Numbered from the stretch's first letter, positions 37,854-49,279 are shown. The stretch: 64,000 bases of DNA from Ralstonia pickettii (GCF_030582395.1 NZ_CP104381.1:1798001-1862000), one strand, 5' to 3'. Translations and numbers: made by a program. Notes: a model not told the origin generated them from the sequence alone.

Positions 37854-40800
37854 TTACAGGGTGGCGTGCAGGCCCTGCAGGTCATACACATCCAGGTGCT
37901 GCATGTGCTTCAGACCTTCCACCGCGGCGCGCGCACCGGCGATGGTCGTGTAGTACGTGACGCGCTGCGCCAACGCTGCCTGCCGGATCGAGCGCGAGTC
38001 AGCGATTGCGGCACGCGTCTCATCGACAGTCGTGAAGACGAGCGCGATCTCGCTGTTCTTGATCATGTCGACAATGTGCGGACGGCCGTCCTTCACCTTG
38101 TTGACTACGCGCACCGGAATGCCGGCGGCTTCAATGGCAGAAGCCGTGCCGCGGGTCGCCACGATCGGGTAGCCCAACGTATGCAGCGCGCGGGCGACTT
38201 CCACGGCTTGCGGCTTGTCGCTGTCCTTGACGGTCATCAGCACGGTGCCCTTCTCGGGCAGGCGCGAACCGGCGGCGAGCTGGCTCTTGAAGAGCGCTTC
38301 GCCAAACGTCTTGCCGACGCCCATGACTTCGCCAGTCGAGCGCATTTCCGGTCCGAGCACCGGATCGACGCCCGGGAACTTGTTGAACGGGAACACTGCT
38401 TCCTTGACGCTGTAGTACGCCGGCACGACTTCTGTCTCGACGCCTTGCGACTCCAGCGACTGACCCGCCATGCAGCGAGCGGCAACCTTGGCCAACGGCA
38501 CGCCGGTCGCCTTCGAAACGTACGGCACCGTACGCGAAGCACGCGGGTTCACTTCCAGGACGTAGACGATGTCTTCGCCGCCCTTCTGCTGAATGGCGAA
38601 CTGCACGTTCATCAGACCGATCACGTTCAGCGCCTTGGCCATCGCGGCGGTCTGGCGCTTGAGTTCGTCGACGGTCGCCTGCGACAGCGAATACGGCGGC
38701 AGCGAGCAAGCCGAGTCGCCCGAGTGCACGCCAGCCTGCTCGATGTGCTCCATCACGCCGCCGATGAACACGCGCGTGCCGTCGGACAAGCAATCCACGT
38801 CGCATTCGATGGCGTCGTTCAGGAAGCGGTCGAGCAGCACGGGGCTGTCGTTCGACACCTTCACAGCCTCGCGCATATAGCGCTCGAGGTCGCGCGGCTC
38901 ATGCACGATCTCCATCGCGCGGCCGCCCAGCACATACGACGGACGCACCACCAGCGGGTAGCCGATTTCTTCGGCCAGCTTGAGCGCTTCATCTTCAGCA
39001 CGCGCGGTGCGGTTGGGCGGCTGGCGCAGGCCCAGCTCGTGCAGCAGCTTCTGGAAACGCTCACGGTCTTCGGCGGCGTCGATCATGTCCGGCGACGTAC
39101 CGATGATGGGCACCCCGTTGGCTTCTAGATCCAGCGCGAGCTTCAGCGGCGTCTGGCCGCCGTATTGCACGATCACGCCAACCGGTTTTTCCTTGTCGAC
39201 GATTTCCAGCACGTCTTCCAGCGTCACCGGCTCGAAGTACAGGCGGTCAGACGTGTCGTAGTCGGTCGAGACGGTCTCCGGGTTGCAGTTGACCATGATG
39301 GTCTCGTACCCGTCATCGCGCAGTGCCAGCGCGGCGTGCACGCAGCAGTAGTCGAATTCGATACCTTGGCCGATCCGGTTCGGGCCACCGCCCAGGACCA
39401 TGATCTTCTTGTTGCCCGTCGGCTCGGCTTCGCACTCGCCATGCTCGGCTTCGTACGTCGAGTACAGGTAGGCCGTGTTGGTCGCGAATTCAGCGGCGCA
39501 GGTGTCGACGCGCTTGTAGACCGGACGCACGTTCTCGGCGATACGCTTTTCGCGCACGGCCTTGGCTGTCGTCTTGGTCAGCTTGGCAAGGCGGCGGTCG
39601 GAGAAACCCTTCTGCTTGAGCAGACGCAGCTCGGCAGCCGACAGGCTTTCCAGGGTGCGGGACTTCACCAATGCTTCCGTCTTGACGATGTCTTCGATCT
39701 GCGCCAGGAACCACGGATCAACGGACGTCTCGGCATAAACCTCGTCGATCGACAGGCCGAGGCGGAATGCGTCGCCCAGATACCAGATCCGATCGGGACC
39801 GGCTTCGCCGATCTCTTCAATGATCTCGTCGCGGTCGGTGGACTTTTCGTCCAGGCCGTCCACGCCGACTTCCAGGCCGCGCAGTGCCTTCTGGAACGAT
39901 TCCTGGAAGGTCCGGCCCATGGCCATCACCTCGCCGACCGACTTCATCTGCGTGGTCAGGTGGCTGTCGGCCTGCGGGAATTTCTCGAACGCGAAGCGCG
40001 GCACCTTGGTGACCACGTAGTCGATCGACGGCTCGAACGACGCCGGCGTCGCGCCACCGGTGATCTCGTTCTTCAGCTCGTCCAGCGTGTAACCGACAGC
40101 CAGCTTGGCAGCAACCTTGGCGATCGGGAAACCGGTGGCCTTCGAGGCCAGTGCCGACGACCGCGACACACGCGGGTTCATCTCGATCACGATCATCCGG
40201 CCATCCTTCGGATTGATCGAGAACTGCACGTTCGAACCGCCGGTATCCACGCCGATCTCGCGCAGCACGGCCAGCGAGGCGTTACGCAGGATCTGGTATT
40301 CCTTATCGGTCAGCGTCTGTGCCGGCGCCACAGTGATGGAGTCACCGGTGTGGATGCCCATCGGATCCAGGTTTTCGATCGAGCAGACGATGATGCAGTT
40401 GTCGGCCCTGTCGCGCACGACTTCCATCTCGTATTCCTTCCAGCCGAGCAGCGACTCTTCGATCAGCAGCTCGTTGGTCGGCGAGAGGTCGAGACCGCGC
40501 TTGCAGATCTCTTCGAATTCTTCACGGTTGTAGGCGATGCCGCCGCCCGTGCCGCCCAGCGTGAACGACGGACGGATCACGATCGGGTAGCCGCTCGTGC
40601 CGGTTTCCTTGGCGATCTGCGACTGCACGGCCACGGCTTCGTCCATCGAATGTGCGATGCCGGACTTGGCCGAACCAAGACCGATCTTGGTCATCGCGTC
40701 CTTGAACTTCTGGCGGTCTTCCGCCTTGTCGATGGCCTCGGGCGATGCGCCGATCAGCTCAACGTTGTACTTCTTCAGCACGCCGTGGCGATGCAGGTCC

Positions 40801-41099
40801 AGCGCACAGTTGAGCGCGGTCTGGCCGCCCATCGTCGGCAGGATCGCGTCGGGGCGCTCCTTGGCGATGATGCGCTCGACGACTTCCCAGGTGATCGGCT
40901 CGATGTAGGTCACGTCGGCCGTGTTGGGGTCGGTCATGATCGTGGCCGGGTTGCTGTTGACCAGGACCACCTTGAAGCCTTCTTCACGGAGCGCCTTGCA
41001 AGCCTGCGCGCCGGAGTAATCGAATTCACACGCCTGGCCGATGATGATCGGACCCGCGCCGATGATCAGGATGGTTTTGATATCTGTACGTTTTGGCAT
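37854..41099 (-). CDS. carB: Carbamoyl-phosphate synthase large subunit
   Basis: A 1081-residue enzyme with two ATP-grasp halves (each with an RPSxxLGG motif: [12 protein letters not shown] and [12 protein letters not shown]), an oligomerisation domain and the C-terminal MGS-like allosteric domain (from about residue 935). It uses glutamine-derived ammonia, bicarbonate and ATP to make carbamoyl phosphate for arginine and pyrimidines. It is the third gene of carA-leuE-carB, 16 bases after leuE. Confidence 0.97.
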   Translation of the reverse strand: MPKRTDIKTILIIGAGPIIIGQACEFDYSGAQACKALREEGFKVVLVNSNPATIMTDPNTADVTYIEPITWEVVERIIAKERPDAILPTMGGQTALNCALDLHRHGVLKKYNVELIGASPEAIDKAEDRQKFKDAMTKIGLGSAKSGIAHSMDEAVAVQSQIAKETGTSGYPIVIRPSFTLGGTGGGIAYNREEFEEICKRGLDLSPTNELLIEESLLGWKEYEMEVVRDRADNCIIVCSIENLDPMGIHTGDSITVAPAQTLTDKEYQILRNASLAVLREIGVDTGGSNVQFSINPKDGRMIVIEMNPRVSRSSALASKATGFPIAKVAAKLAVGYTLDELKNEITGGATPASFEPSIDYVVTKVPRFAFEKFPQADSHLTTQMKSVGEVMAMGRTFQESFQKALRGLEVGVDGLDEKSTDRDEIIEEIGEAGPDRIWYLGDAFRLGLSIDEVYAETSVDPWFLAQIEDIVKTEALVKSRTLESLSAAELRLLKQKGFSDRRLAKLTKTTAKAVREKRIAENVRPVYKRVDTCAAEFATNTAYLYSTYEAEHGECEAEPTGNKKIMVLGGGPNRIGQGIEFDYCCVHAALALRDDGYETIMVNCNPETVSTDYDTSDRLYFEPVTLEDVLEIVDKEKPVGVIVQYGGQTPLKLALDLEANGVPIIGTSPDMIDAAEDRERFQKLLHELGLRQPPNRTARAEDEALKLAEEIGYPLVVRPSYVLGGRAMEIVHEPRDLERYMREAVKVSNDSPVLLDRFLNDAIECDVDCLSDGTRVFIGGVMEHIEQAGVHSGDSACSLPPYSLSQATVDELKRQTAAMAKALNVIGLMNVQFAIQQKGGEDIVYVLEVNPRASRTVPYVSKATGVPLAKVAARCMAGQSLESQGVETEVVPAYYSVKEAVFPFNKFPGVDPVLGPEMRSTGEVMGVGKTFGEALFKSQLAAGSRLPEKGTVLMTVKDSDKPQAVEVARALHTLGYPIVATRGTASAIEAAGIPVRVVNKVKDGRPHIVDMIKNSEIALVFTTVDETRAAIADSRSIRQAALAQRVTYYTTIAGARAAVEGLKHMQHLDVYDLQGLHATL

Positions 41100-41115
41100 A
41101 ACCCGCTCGATTCGA

Positions 41116-41790
41116 TTAATTCAGTGTGGCCGTCGCCAGCTTGGCGGAAAAGCCGATAAACATGGCGCCGACGCCGCTGCTCATACCGGCAGACAGTCGT
41201 CGTCGCGCGCGGAACGCCGCGGCCAGCCGCGCGCCCACGAAGATGATGGTGGTCAGGTACAGGAAGCTGCAGATCTGGCAGACCAGCCCCAGGACGACGA
41301 ACGACACGACCGGCAGCGCGTAGTGCGGATCGACGAACTGGATGAAGAAGGAGATGAAGAACAGGATCGCCTTCGGGTTCAGCAGGCTGATGATCAGCGC
41401 CTTCTTGAACGGGTGCGACTCATCGGCCGGCGCCGCGTCTTCTGCAACGGACTCGCCGGCCTTGCGCACGCGCCAATTGCGCACCGCGCCACGCAGCATC
41501 TGCAGGCCGATCCACGCCAGGTAGGCCGCACCGATGTACTTCACGACGTAGAACAGCGCCGGACTCGCCTTCAACAGCGAAGCGACGCCCGCTGCCGACA
41601 ACACCATCAGGATGGCATCGCCCAAGAACACGCCGCACGCGCCCTGGTAGCCCGCGCGCACACCGCGGCGAGCCGCCACCGACAGCACATACATCGAGTT
41701 CGGCCCCGGCAGCAGCACGATGAAGATCGTGCCGAGCAGGAAGGTCCAGAATTCGGTGATGCCGAAGTGGGCAAGCATGAAGGCGTTCAT
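41116..41790 (-). CDS. leuE: LeuE-like amino acid exporter inside the car operon
   Basis: A 224-residue RhtB/LysE-family exporter with six hydrophobic segments. It resembles E. coli LeuE along its length: [55 protein letters not shown] and the C-terminal [10 protein letters not shown]. The close spacing, 21 bases after carA and 16 before carB, places it firmly in the car operon. Substrate is uncertain; LeuE of E. coli exports leucine and analogues, but the context suggests an arginine- or pyrimidine-related compound as a possibility. Confidence 0.88.
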   Translation of the reverse strand: MNAFMLAHFGITEFWTFLLGTIFIVLLPGPNSMYVLSVAARRGVRAGYQGACGVFLGDAILMVLSAAGVASLLKASPALFYVVKYIGAAYLAWIGLQMLRGAVRNWRVRKAGESVAEDAAPADESHPFKKALIISLLNPKAILFFISFFIQFVDPHYALPVVSFVVLGLVCQICSFLYLTTIIFVGARLAAAFRARRRLSAGMSSGVGAMFIGFSAKLATATLN

Positions 41791-41811
41791 GGCGATGCGA
41801 TCTCGTTTGCT

Positions 41812-42948
41812 TTACTGCTTGGCTGCGTCCATCGCCGCCGTAAAGCGGTCAAACAGATACGCGATGTCGTGCGGACCGGGCGACGCTTCCGGGTGGCCCT
41901 GGAAGCAGAACGCCGGGCGATCGGTCAGCTCGAAGCCCTGCAGCGTGCCGTCGAACAGCGAGACGTGCGTCACGCGCGCGTTGGCCGGCAGCGATTCCGG
42001 ATCCACTGCGAAACCGTGGTTCTGCGAGGTGATGACGACGCGGCCGTCCTGCAGATCCTTGACCGGGTGATTCGCGCCGTGGTGGCCAGTCTTCATCTTG
42101 AGGGTCTTGGCGCCGACGGCCAGGCCCATGATCTGGTGACCCAGGCAGATGCCGAACGTCGGCAGGCGACGCTCCAGGAACTCCTTGGCGGCTGCGATAG
42201 CGTAGTCGCACGGCTCCGGATCGCCGGGGCCATTGGAAAGGAAGACGCCATCCGGGTTATGCGCCAGGACGTCGGCTGCGCTGGTTTGTGCCGGCACCAC
42301 AGTCACGCGGCAGCCACGCTCGGCCAGCATGCGCAGGATGTTGAACTTGACGCCGAAGTCGTACGCGACCACGTGATACTTCGGGGCATCCTGCATGCCG
42401 TAGCCGTGGCCCAGCGCCCATTCGGTCTGGGTCCATTCGTACGGCTGCGTCACGGACACGACTTTCGCCAGATCCATGCCCGACAGGCCCGGGAACGAAC
42501 GCGCGAGGTCGATGGCCTTCTGCACGTTGTCTTCGCCCGCGAGAATGCAACCGTTCTGGGCGCCCTTCTCACGCAGGATTCGGGTCAGCTTGCGGGTATC
42601 GATCCCGGCAATGGCGACAACCTTTTCGCCCTTGAGGTAATGCGAGAGCGTGTGCTCCTTGCGGAAGTTCGACGCCAGGATCGGGAGATCCTTGATGATG
42701 AGACCGGCGGCATGGACCTTCGTGGCTTCGACATCCTCACGGTTCACGCCAACGTTCCCGATATGCGGGTACGTGAGCGTGACGATCTGGCGCGAGTAGC
42801 TCGGATCGGTAAGGATTTCCTGATAGCCGGTGATAGCGGTGTTGAACACCACTTCGCCGATCGTATGACCGGCCGCACCGATGGAATAGCCACGAAAGAC
42901 CGTGCCGTCTGCAAGCGCGAGAATGGCGGGCGGGAAAGACGGCAACAC
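41812..42948 (-). CDS. carA: Carbamoyl-phosphate synthase small subunit
   Basis: A 378-residue glutamine amidotransferase. The N-terminal domain (about 1-150) is followed by a class I GATase with the catalytic cysteine in FGICLGHQ and the His-Glu pair in QGHPEASPG. It feeds ammonia to CarB. The start is GTG at 42948 with AGGAG seven bases upstream. A promoter at 43163-43191 leaves a leader of about 200 bases, room for pyrimidine or arginine control. Confidence 0.96.
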   Translation of the reverse strand: MLPSFPPAILALADGTVFRGYSIGAAGHTIGEVVFNTAITGYQEILTDPSYSRQIVTLTYPHIGNVGVNREDVEATKVHAAGLIIKDLPILASNFRKEHTLSHYLKGEKVVAIAGIDTRKLTRILREKGAQNGCILAGEDNVQKAIDLARSFPGLSGMDLAKVVSVTQPYEWTQTEWALGHGYGMQDAPKYHVVAYDFGVKFNILRMLAERGCRVTVVPAQTSAADVLAHNPDGVFLSNGPGDPEPCDYAIAAAKEFLERRLPTFGICLGHQIMGLAVGAKTLKMKTGHHGANHPVKDLQDGRVVITSQNHGFAVDPESLPANARVTHVSLFDGTLQGFELTDRPAFCFQGHPEASPGPHDIAYLFDRFTAAMDAAKQ

Positions 42949-43294
42949 GGGTAGCTCCTGCTGGATTCACCCTGTGCCGACCTGATCACCTTGGCGCCAA
43001 AACGGTATTCCGGCTGCGCGGAATCCGGACCGTCTGCGCGTCGGGTCGGAGCTGGGACAGAACTCACCAGAAATCACCGAGAAGCGAGGCAGACGGGGCG
43101 GTAGGCGGGAGGTAGGAAGCGGTTGGCGCTAGGGTGATGGGTTTCTGAACTCAAACCCGACGAGTATACCCCGGCGCCGCAAAAAACTCAATGAATGGAA
43201 GGACTTAACGGCGTGCGGCCGCCGAATTGGCGCGCCTCACGAAGCCGGCAAGCGCCGCCCGGAGCAGGCGAGAACGTCACTTCTCTGCCTCCCT
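42949..43294 (-). promoter_or_regulatory. Upstream region and leader of the car operon
   Basis: This region holds no gene. From the predicted start near 43156 the leader runs about 200 bases to carA. Its first bases can fold into a hairpin (GGGTTT pairing with AAACCC, near 43139-43158). No PyrR-type or arginine-repressor box was recognised with confidence. Confidence 0.45.
43163..43191 (-). promoter_or_regulatory. Promoter of the carA-leuE-carB operon
   Basis: On the minus strand TTGAGT (43186-43191) and TATACT (43163-43168) are 17 bases apart, a good sigma-70 promoter. Confidence 0.75.
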
Positions 43295-45196
43295 TTACTC
43301 GCCTCGTAGAGCAGCCTGGACCTGGGCCAGCGCAGTGGGATCTTCGATGGTGGTCAGGTCTCCGGGGTCGCGCCCCTCCGCCACCGCTTGCATCGCGCGG
43401 CGCAGCAGTTTGCCGGAGCGCGTCTTGGGCAGCGCTCCTACAAAAAAGACCCGCGACGGCCGCGCCACGGCGCCGAGTTGCGCCTCCACCGTGCGCATCA
43501 ACTCCCCTTCGAGAGCCAGGCGCCCCGCGGACTCGGCAATGCGTGAAGCGTCACGCACGATGGCAAACCCCATCGCCACCTGCCCTTTCAGTTGATCGGC
43601 CACGCCCACCACAGCCACCTCGGCGATTGCGGGATGCGACGACAGGCTTTCTTCGATCTCGCGGGTGCCCAGACGGTGGCCCGCCACGTTGATGACGTCA
43701 TCGGTGCGGCCGAGGATCGTCACGTAGCCCTCCTCGTCGCGCACGCCCCAGTCGAAGCTCGAATAGATGTGCCGCCCCGGGAACGCAGACCAGTAGGTGC
43801 TCAGAAAGCGGGCATCGTCGCCCCAGACGGTGGTCATGCAGCCCGGCGGCAGCGGCGCGGACACCGCGAGCAGGCCTTTCTCTCCAGGGGCACAAGGTTG
43901 CCCGGTGGCCTCATCCAGGATGTCGAGCTTGTACCCGTAGACAGGGAAGCCCGGCGAGCCGAGCTTTTGCTCGGAAGGCTCAACGCCTTGCGGAATGGCA
44001 AGCATCGGCCAGCCGGTCTCGGTCTGCCAGTAGTTGTCAACGATGGGCTTGTGCAGCGCCTCACCGATCCAGCTTGCGGTAGGCTCGTCCAGCGGCTCGC
44101 CGGCCAGGAACAGGCGGCGCAGAGTCGACAGGTCATGCCGCTGCAGCAGTGCAGGATCCTGTTTCTTGAGCACGCGAATGGCGGTCGGCGCGGTAAACAT
44201 CACGTTCACGCGGTATTGCTCGACGATGCGCCACCAGACCGCCCCGTCCGGGCGAATTGGCGTGCCTTCGTACATGACCGTCGTCAGGCCCGCGAGCAGC
44301 GGCGCATAGACGATGTAGCTGTGGCCCACGACCCAGCCCACGTCCGAAGCGGTGAACATCGTGTCGCCAGGCTCCGCGCCGAAAATGAGTGGGATCGACG
44401 CCGCCAGCGCGACCGCATAGCCGCCGGTATCGCGCTGCACGCCTTTTGGTTTGCCGGTGGTGCCGGAGGTGTAGAGGATGTACGAGGGCTCGCTCGATTC
44501 CATCCATTCGCACGGCACCTCGGCGTTCGCGTGCTGCGCGGCGAGCGTTGCGTAATCGACATCGCGCGCGTTGTGCTGCATGGGCGCGAGTTTGCGATTG
44601 ACGAGCAGCACGCGCTCGGGCTTGTGCGCCGCAAGGTCAATCGCGGCATCGAGCAATGGCTTGTACTCGACCACCTTGCCCGCGCGCGAGCCTGCGTCCG
44701 CACTGACGATCACGCGCGGCGTGGCGTCATCAATGCGCGTGGCTAGACTGTTGGACGCAAAACCACCGAACACTACCGAGTGGATCGCGCCGATGCGTGC
44801 ACAGGCCAGCATGGCAAACGCGGCTTCGGGGATCATCGGCAGGTAAATCAGCACGCGGTCGCCGCGCTTGACACCCAGCGCCTGCAGGCTCGCCGCCATG
44901 CGGTTGACCTCGCGGTGAAGCTCCCGGTACGTGTACTTGGTCTCCAGGCCGGTTTCGGTGGAGACGTACACCAGCGCCCCTTGCTCACCGCGCGTGGCGA
45001 GATGCCGGTCGACGGCGTTGTGGCACAGGTTGGTACGTCCGCCCACGAACCACTTTGCGAATGGCAAGCGCGAATCGTCGAGGACCGCGGAATACGGTGT
45101 TTGCCACTCGATACGCTGGGCCTGCTCGCCCCAGAAGCCTGCGGGGTCGTCGATGGAACGCTGATACAACGCGCGATACGCTGCGGACATGGGCAT
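43295..45196 (-). CDS. prpE: Propionate-CoA ligase
   Basis: A 633-residue acyl-CoA synthetase of the Acs/PrpE group, with the AMP-binding motifs YTSGTTGKPKG, DNYWQTETGWP and GRTDDVINVAGHRLGT. The C-terminal PKTRSGKLLRR contains the lysine that is acetylated in this family. Its length and N-terminus (YRALYQRSIDDPAGFWGEQA) fit PrpE rather than Acs. It activates propionate for the methylcitrate route; no other prp genes are adjacent. A GGAGAC site precedes ATG 45196. Confidence 0.9.
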   Translation of the reverse strand: MPMSAAYRALYQRSIDDPAGFWGEQAQRIEWQTPYSAVLDDSRLPFAKWFVGGRTNLCHNAVDRHLATRGEQGALVYVSTETGLETKYTYRELHREVNRMAASLQALGVKRGDRVLIYLPMIPEAAFAMLACARIGAIHSVVFGGFASNSLATRIDDATPRVIVSADAGSRAGKVVEYKPLLDAAIDLAAHKPERVLLVNRKLAPMQHNARDVDYATLAAQHANAEVPCEWMESSEPSYILYTSGTTGKPKGVQRDTGGYAVALAASIPLIFGAEPGDTMFTASDVGWVVGHSYIVYAPLLAGLTTVMYEGTPIRPDGAVWWRIVEQYRVNVMFTAPTAIRVLKKQDPALLQRHDLSTLRRLFLAGEPLDEPTASWIGEALHKPIVDNYWQTETGWPMLAIPQGVEPSEQKLGSPGFPVYGYKLDILDEATGQPCAPGEKGLLAVSAPLPPGCMTTVWGDDARFLSTYWSAFPGRHIYSSFDWGVRDEEGYVTILGRTDDVINVAGHRLGTREIEESLSSHPAIAEVAVVGVADQLKGQVAMGFAIVRDASRIAESAGRLALEGELMRTVEAQLGAVARPSRVFFVGALPKTRSGKLLRRAMQAVAEGRDPGDLTTIEDPTALAQVQAALRGE

Positions 45197-45303
45197 GACG
45201 TTGTCTCCTGGCCGTCGTGAGCGACGGCTCGATCTTGGATGTGCTGGATGCGCCTACTGTGCGGCGGCCAACTTACGCAGGTCTTACCGCCGCCCCAAAA
45301 CAA

Positions 45304-45328
45304 AACGGCGCCCCGCAGGACGCCGTTT
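45304..45328 (-). terminator. Terminator after mltD
   Basis: On the minus strand AAACGGCG pairs with CGCCGTTT around a GC-rich loop, followed by TGTTTTG. Confidence 0.75.
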
Positions 45329-45340
45329 CTCTTGCCAGCC

Positions 45341-46891
45341 TCAGCGCTTCTTGCGCTTGGCCGAACTGGATGAAGTTGCCACCGGTTTGGCCTTGACCAC
45401 CGGCTTGCCAGCCACCTTCGCAGTCGGAACGCGGGTGGTTGCCGCCGTGGCGCGCGACGTGGTGCCCGATACGCGCATCACGCGCACATGCCCGCCACGG
45501 CTGCCTCCGCGTGCTTGCGGCAGCATCAGGACGACACTGTGGCCCTTCGGGATGGCGTCGCCAGGAAGCTGATTCCACGCACGAAGCTGGGCAACGGACA
45601 CGCCATAGCGCCGCGACAGACCTGCAACCGTGTCACGCTTGCCCGCACGCACGACCACCCTTCTGAGGTCGGGCATGTCGGGTTCGACCGCCATGGTGGC
45701 GTTCTCGGCCAGTTCAGGGCTGATGTCGGGTGCGTTTTCCTGGGCGCCATCAGAACGCGGTACGACCACGGTGGAGCCCGCCTTCAAACGCATGCCCTTT
45801 GGAATACGGTTGATCTCGCGAATGGTGTCGGGATCGACCTTCAGCCGGGCGGCCAACGCCTCCACACGCTCCCGGTTGCCGACCGTCACGGCCGTCCAGC
45901 TTGAAAGGCCGCCGCGATAGGTGTTGAGGTTGTATTGGAACGTTTCCGCGTTGTCGTAGGGCAGGAGAATCTGCGGGTTCGACGCGCCCAGGATCACCGG
46001 CCGGTTGAACGACGGGTTCAGTGCCTTGAACTCGTCCATCGGCAGATTCGCCAGCTTGGCGGCCAGCGTCACATCAATATCGCGTGAAGTGGTGACGGTG
46101 ACGAAGTACGGGTGGTTCGGGATGTCGGGCAGCGTGACGCCATAGCGCTCCGGGTTGGCGATGATGTTCTTCACCGCCTGGAGCTTGGGCACGTACATGC
46201 GCGTCTCGGCCGGCATGTTCAGGTTGACATAGTCGGTCGACAGGCCAGCAGCCTGGTTGCGCGAAATCGCGCGTGCCACCGCACCTTCGCCCCAGTTGTA
46301 GGCGGCCAGCGCGAGTTGCCAGTCGCCAAACTGGTCGTGCAGCTTGGAAAGATAATCCAGTGCAGCGTCGGTCGAGGCCAGCACATCGCGGCGCTCATCC
46401 TGGAAGACGTTTTGCTTGAGGTTGTACGTTCTGCCGGTGCTCGGGATGAACTGCCACATTCCGGCGGCCTTGGCGCTCGACACGGCCTGCGGGTTGAATG
46501 CGCTTTCCACGAAGGGCAGCAGCGCCAGCTCGGTGGGCATGTTGCGCCGCTCCAGCTCTTCGACGATGTGATACAGGTAGCGGTTGGACCGGTCCACCAT
46601 GCGGCGGAAGGCATCCGGGCGCTGCGCATACCAGTCGGTACGATCATCCACGGCCGAGCTTTGCAGGTCGGGCATGGAAAACCCTTGGCGAATGCGCGCC
46701 CAGAGATCCTTGGCGGGCCCTTTCAGGGACGCGACGGGCTGCTGATCGATATTGACGACCGGCGCAGACGCTTGGCCGGCGGCGGTGGAGGCGCTGGTGC
46801 TGGCCGTGTCGGCGTTCGGCCCGGGGGCCGTTGCACAGGCCGCGAGGAGCAGACTGAGCACAGTTGCCGCAAGAAGTCGCACGGATCGCAT
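45341..46891 (-). CDS. mltD: Membrane-bound lytic murein transglycosylase D
   Basis: A 516-residue lipoprotein. The signal peptide ends in lipobox LAAC with C19. The GH23 transglycosylase domain (about 110-250) has the catalytic glutamate in LPFVESAFNPQAVSSAKAAGMWQFIPSTG and the NWGEGAV motif. Two LysM repeats follow (about 340-385 and 415-460). A Lys/Ala/Thr-rich tail ends the protein. It cleaves glycan strands in the periplasm. ATG at 46891 is used; a TTG precedes it directly. Confidence 0.93.
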   Translation of the reverse strand: MRSVRLLAATVLSLLLAACATAPGPNADTASTSASTAAGQASAPVVNIDQQPVASLKGPAKDLWARIRQGFSMPDLQSSAVDDRTDWYAQRPDAFRRMVDRSNRYLYHIVEELERRNMPTELALLPFVESAFNPQAVSSAKAAGMWQFIPSTGRTYNLKQNVFQDERRDVLASTDAALDYLSKLHDQFGDWQLALAAYNWGEGAVARAISRNQAAGLSTDYVNLNMPAETRMYVPKLQAVKNIIANPERYGVTLPDIPNHPYFVTVTTSRDIDVTLAAKLANLPMDEFKALNPSFNRPVILGASNPQILLPYDNAETFQYNLNTYRGGLSSWTAVTVGNRERVEALAARLKVDPDTIREINRIPKGMRLKAGSTVVVPRSDGAQENAPDISPELAENATMAVEPDMPDLRRVVVRAGKRDTVAGLSRRYGVSVAQLRAWNQLPGDAIPKGHSVVLMLPQARGGSRGGHVRVMRVSGTTSRATAATTRVPTAKVAGKPVVKAKPVATSSSSAKRKKR

Positions 46892-47029
46892 CAAGTTCTG
46901 AGGGGTTAGGGCTAAAAATTGCCCCAGATAGTAAGAAACGCGTCCGACCGCGTCAACCCGCGTTCACCCGGCGGTGGGCCTGCTGGATGCATCACATGTG
47001 GCCGCACCATCACCGTGCGCATCGGTTTC

Positions 47030-47869
47030 TCAACGGAAATCGTTCTTCCACTGACGCAACGCGGCAAATATCGCAACCGGATCATCGCCGTCGATACCCG
47101 CATGGCGTGCCACGGCCTGCGTCACATTGGCGTCATCCGATCGCATGAAGGGATTGGTCGCCCGCTCGTGCCCAATGGTCGTGGGCACAGTCGAGCGGCC
47201 CTCGGCCCGCAACGCCGTTACCTCATCCTCCCAGGCTGCCAAGTCGGCGTTCCCAGGTTCGACGGCGCGCGCAAAACGCACATTGGATGCAGTGTATTCA
47301 TGCGCGCAATAGACACGCGTATCGGGCGCCAACGCCGCCAGCTTTGCCAGCGACGCGCGCATCTGCGCAGGCGTCCCTTCAAAAAGCCGGCCGCAACCAG
47401 TGGCGAAGAGTGTATCGCCACAAAACAGGCTCGCCGATGCGGCATTACCCTGAAGCTGACCCACATAGGCTACGTGACCGCTGGTATGACCTGGTACATC
47501 GATCACCCTGAATGTGGCGGCTGGCTGCGCGAGCGTCACGACGTCGCCTTCGCGCACAGCTTGCGTGCGGCACGGGATCGATTCGTGGGCTGGACCGATG
47601 ACCGGCAGCGGCGCGCCCTCGGGATTCTGCGGATACGCGTCAAGCAGTTCGCGCACCCCGCCGACGTGATCGCCATGATGATGTGTGATTACAATGGCAC
47701 CGAGCGCGAGCCCGCGCTCCTTCAGGAAGCGCAGCACCGGTTGCGCGTCGCCCGGGTCGACGACAGCAGCCACGCGGCCATCGTGTAGTGCCCAAATATA
47801 ATTGTCCGTAAACGCAGCGATCGCCTCCACCTCAAGCGCTACACCACGCGGCACACCACCCTGGACCAT
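47030..47869 (-). CDS. gloB: Hydroxyacylglutathione hydrolase (glyoxalase II)
   Basis: A 279-residue MBL-fold thioesterase with the metal motif THHHGDH, the VPGHTSGH histidine, FCGDTLF aspartate and YCAHEYT histidine, and the C-terminal RATNPFMR. It hydrolyses S-lactoylglutathione. ATG at 47869 is well supported: GAGGAG lies six bases before it and a TATAAT box at 47895-47900 (minus strand) lies upstream. This start shares three bases with the start of the divergent methyltransferase. Confidence 0.93.
   Translation of the reverse strand: MVQGGVPRGVALEVEAIAAFTDNYIWALHDGRVAAVVDPGDAQPVLRFLKERGLALGAIVITHHHGDHVGGVRELLDAYPQNPEGAPLPVIGPAHESIPCRTQAVREGDVVTLAQPAATFRVIDVPGHTSGHVAYVGQLQGNAASASLFCGDTLFATGCGRLFEGTPAQMRASLAKLAALAPDTRVYCAHEYTASNVRFARAVEPGNADLAAWEDEVTALRAEGRSTVPTTIGHERATNPFMRSDDANVTQAVARHAGIDGDDPVAIFAALRQWKNDFR
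47797..47802 (+). promoter_or_regulatory. Candidate -10 box of the methyltransferase gene, inside gloB
   Basis: TATAAT on the plus strand, 65 bases before the methyltransferase ATG. The -35 region is poor. It lies within the gloB coding region. Confidence 0.4.
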
Positions 47870-48773
47870 GTCCGACTCCTCTAACGATCGTCGCATTATA
47901 GATTGGCACCACTGGCTAGCTTCGCCGCCCGGGCAATATGTCCTGCGCTGGGAACAGGCCCAGTTCGATCGCACGGTGGCCGACATGTTCGGCTATCACG
48001 CGCTGCAGTTGGGCCACCCCGGTTTTGGAGCGCTGCGCGAGAACCGCATCCCGCTGATCGCCCGTGTGGTCGATGACATCGATCCGACAGCCCCCATCGA
48101 AACGCTCGACCCGATGGAAGGCAACCCCGCCGAATCCGCCGATCCGGCCGACGCAGAGCCGGACGCCAGCACACCCCAGCGCCAAGCCACGCCCCGCGTG
48201 ATCTGCCGCTATGACGAGCTGCCCTTTGCTTCGCAGAGCATCGATCTCGTCGCCCTGCCCCACGTGCTGGAATTTACCGACGATCCCCACGAAGTGCTGC
48301 GCGAAGTGGCGCGCGTGCTGATGCCCGAGGGGCGCTTGGTCATCACCGGCTTCAACCCGCTCAGCCTGTGGGGCATGCGCCAGGGCATGCGGCGCTTGGG
48401 CACGGAATCGTTTCTGCCTGCGCAGAGCCAGATGATTGCGTTCACGCGCCTGAAGGACTGGCTGAAGCTGCTCGGATTTGATATCGTGCGCGGCCGTTTC
48501 GGCTGCTACTGCCCGCCCAATCGCTCGGACAAATGGCTGCAGCGCACCGCCTTCATGGAGAAGGCCGGCGACCGCTGGTGGCCGATCTTCGGCGCGGTTT
48601 ACATGCTGCAGGCTGTCAAGCGCGTGCGCGCTATGCGCCTGGTCGGTCCGGCTTGGAAGACGCGTAAATCGCCGTCGCTGGTGCCGGCCGGCACGCCGGT
48701 CGCGACACCTTCGGGCTCGCATTCGACCAAGGCACCTTCGGCTACTGCGCGCGACGGCAAATCGGGCGTCTGA
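47868..48773 (+). CDS. SAM-dependent methyltransferase, class I
   Basis: A 301-residue protein with a methyltransferase-11-type core ([49 protein letters not shown], about residues 130-180). The usual N-terminal glycine-rich SAM loop is not obvious; an acidic, proline-rich insertion sits at about 65-95, and the C-terminal 45 residues look disordered. It lies between gloB and rnhA, a conserved betaproteobacterial order. The substrate is unknown. ATG at 47868 overlaps the gloB start codon on the other strand; an in-frame start at 47802 lies inside gloB. Confidence 0.85.
   Translation: MSDSSNDRRIIDWHHWLASPPGQYVLRWEQAQFDRTVADMFGYHALQLGHPGFGALRENRIPLIARVVDDIDPTAPIETLDPMEGNPAESADPADAEPDASTPQRQATPRVICRYDELPFASQSIDLVALPHVLEFTDDPHEVLREVARVLMPEGRLVITGFNPLSLWGMRQGMRRLGTESFLPAQSQMIAFTRLKDWLKLLGFDIVRGRFGCYCPPNRSDKWLQRTAFMEKAGDRWWPIFGAVYMLQAVKRVRAMRLVGPAWKTRKSPSLVPAGTPVATPSGSHSTKAPSATARDGKSGV
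47895..47900 (-). promoter_or_regulatory. -10 box of gloB, inside the methyltransferase gene
   Basis: The minus strand reads TATAAT, about 26 bases before the gloB ATG with GAGGAG in between. It lies in the first codons of the divergent methyltransferase gene. Confidence 0.6.
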
Positions 48774-48812
48774 GCGCGCCCGTTCCACTCACTGATCACC
48801 CATCGTTTCTCA

Positions 48813-49259
48813 ATGCAGGAAGTCACCGTTTATTCCGATGGCGCGTGCAAGGGCAACCCCGGCCTTGGCGGCTGGGGCACCGTGCTCGTCTCGGGCAGCC
48901 ACGAAAAAGAACTCTTTGGCGGCGAAGCGCTGACCACCAACAACCGCATGGAATTGATGGCCGTGATCGAAGCATTCCGCGCGCTGAAGCGGCCGTGCCG
49001 GGTGCAGGTGTACACCGATTCGCAGTATGTTCAAAAAGGCATCAGCGAATGGTTGGCCGGCTGGAAGGCGCGCGGCTGGAAGACAGCCGACAAGAAGCCC
49101 GTGAAGAACGACGACCTCTGGCGCACGCTGGACGAACTCGTCGCCGGGCATGAGGTGAGCTGGCATTGGGTCAAGGGCCATGCCGGCCACCCCGGCAACG
49201 AGCGCGCCGATGCGCTTGCCAACAAGGGCGTCGAAATGGCGCGCCAGGCAAAGGCCTGA
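48813..49259 (+). CDS. rnhA: Ribonuclease HI
   Basis: A 148-residue RNase H with the D-E-D-D active site: [23 protein letters not shown] and GNERADALA, plus the basic handle [16 protein letters not shown]. It removes RNA from RNA-DNA hybrids. It lies 40 bases after the methyltransferase. In related genomes dnaQ usually follows soon; here about 9.7 kb intervenes. Confidence 0.97.
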   Translation: MQEVTVYSDGACKGNPGLGGWGTVLVSGSHEKELFGGEALTTNNRMELMAVIEAFRALKRPCRVQVYTDSQYVQKGISEWLAGWKARGWKTADKKPVKNDDLWRTLDELVAGHEVSWHWVKGHAGHPGNERADALANKGVEMARQAKA

Positions 49260-49279
49260 CGCGGCGGCCGTACGCCCGT

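Noticed and set aside
39165..41159. A 664-codon plus-strand open frame over carB
   Set aside because: Antisense shadow of carB; the product is His/Arg/Gln rich and matches nothing.
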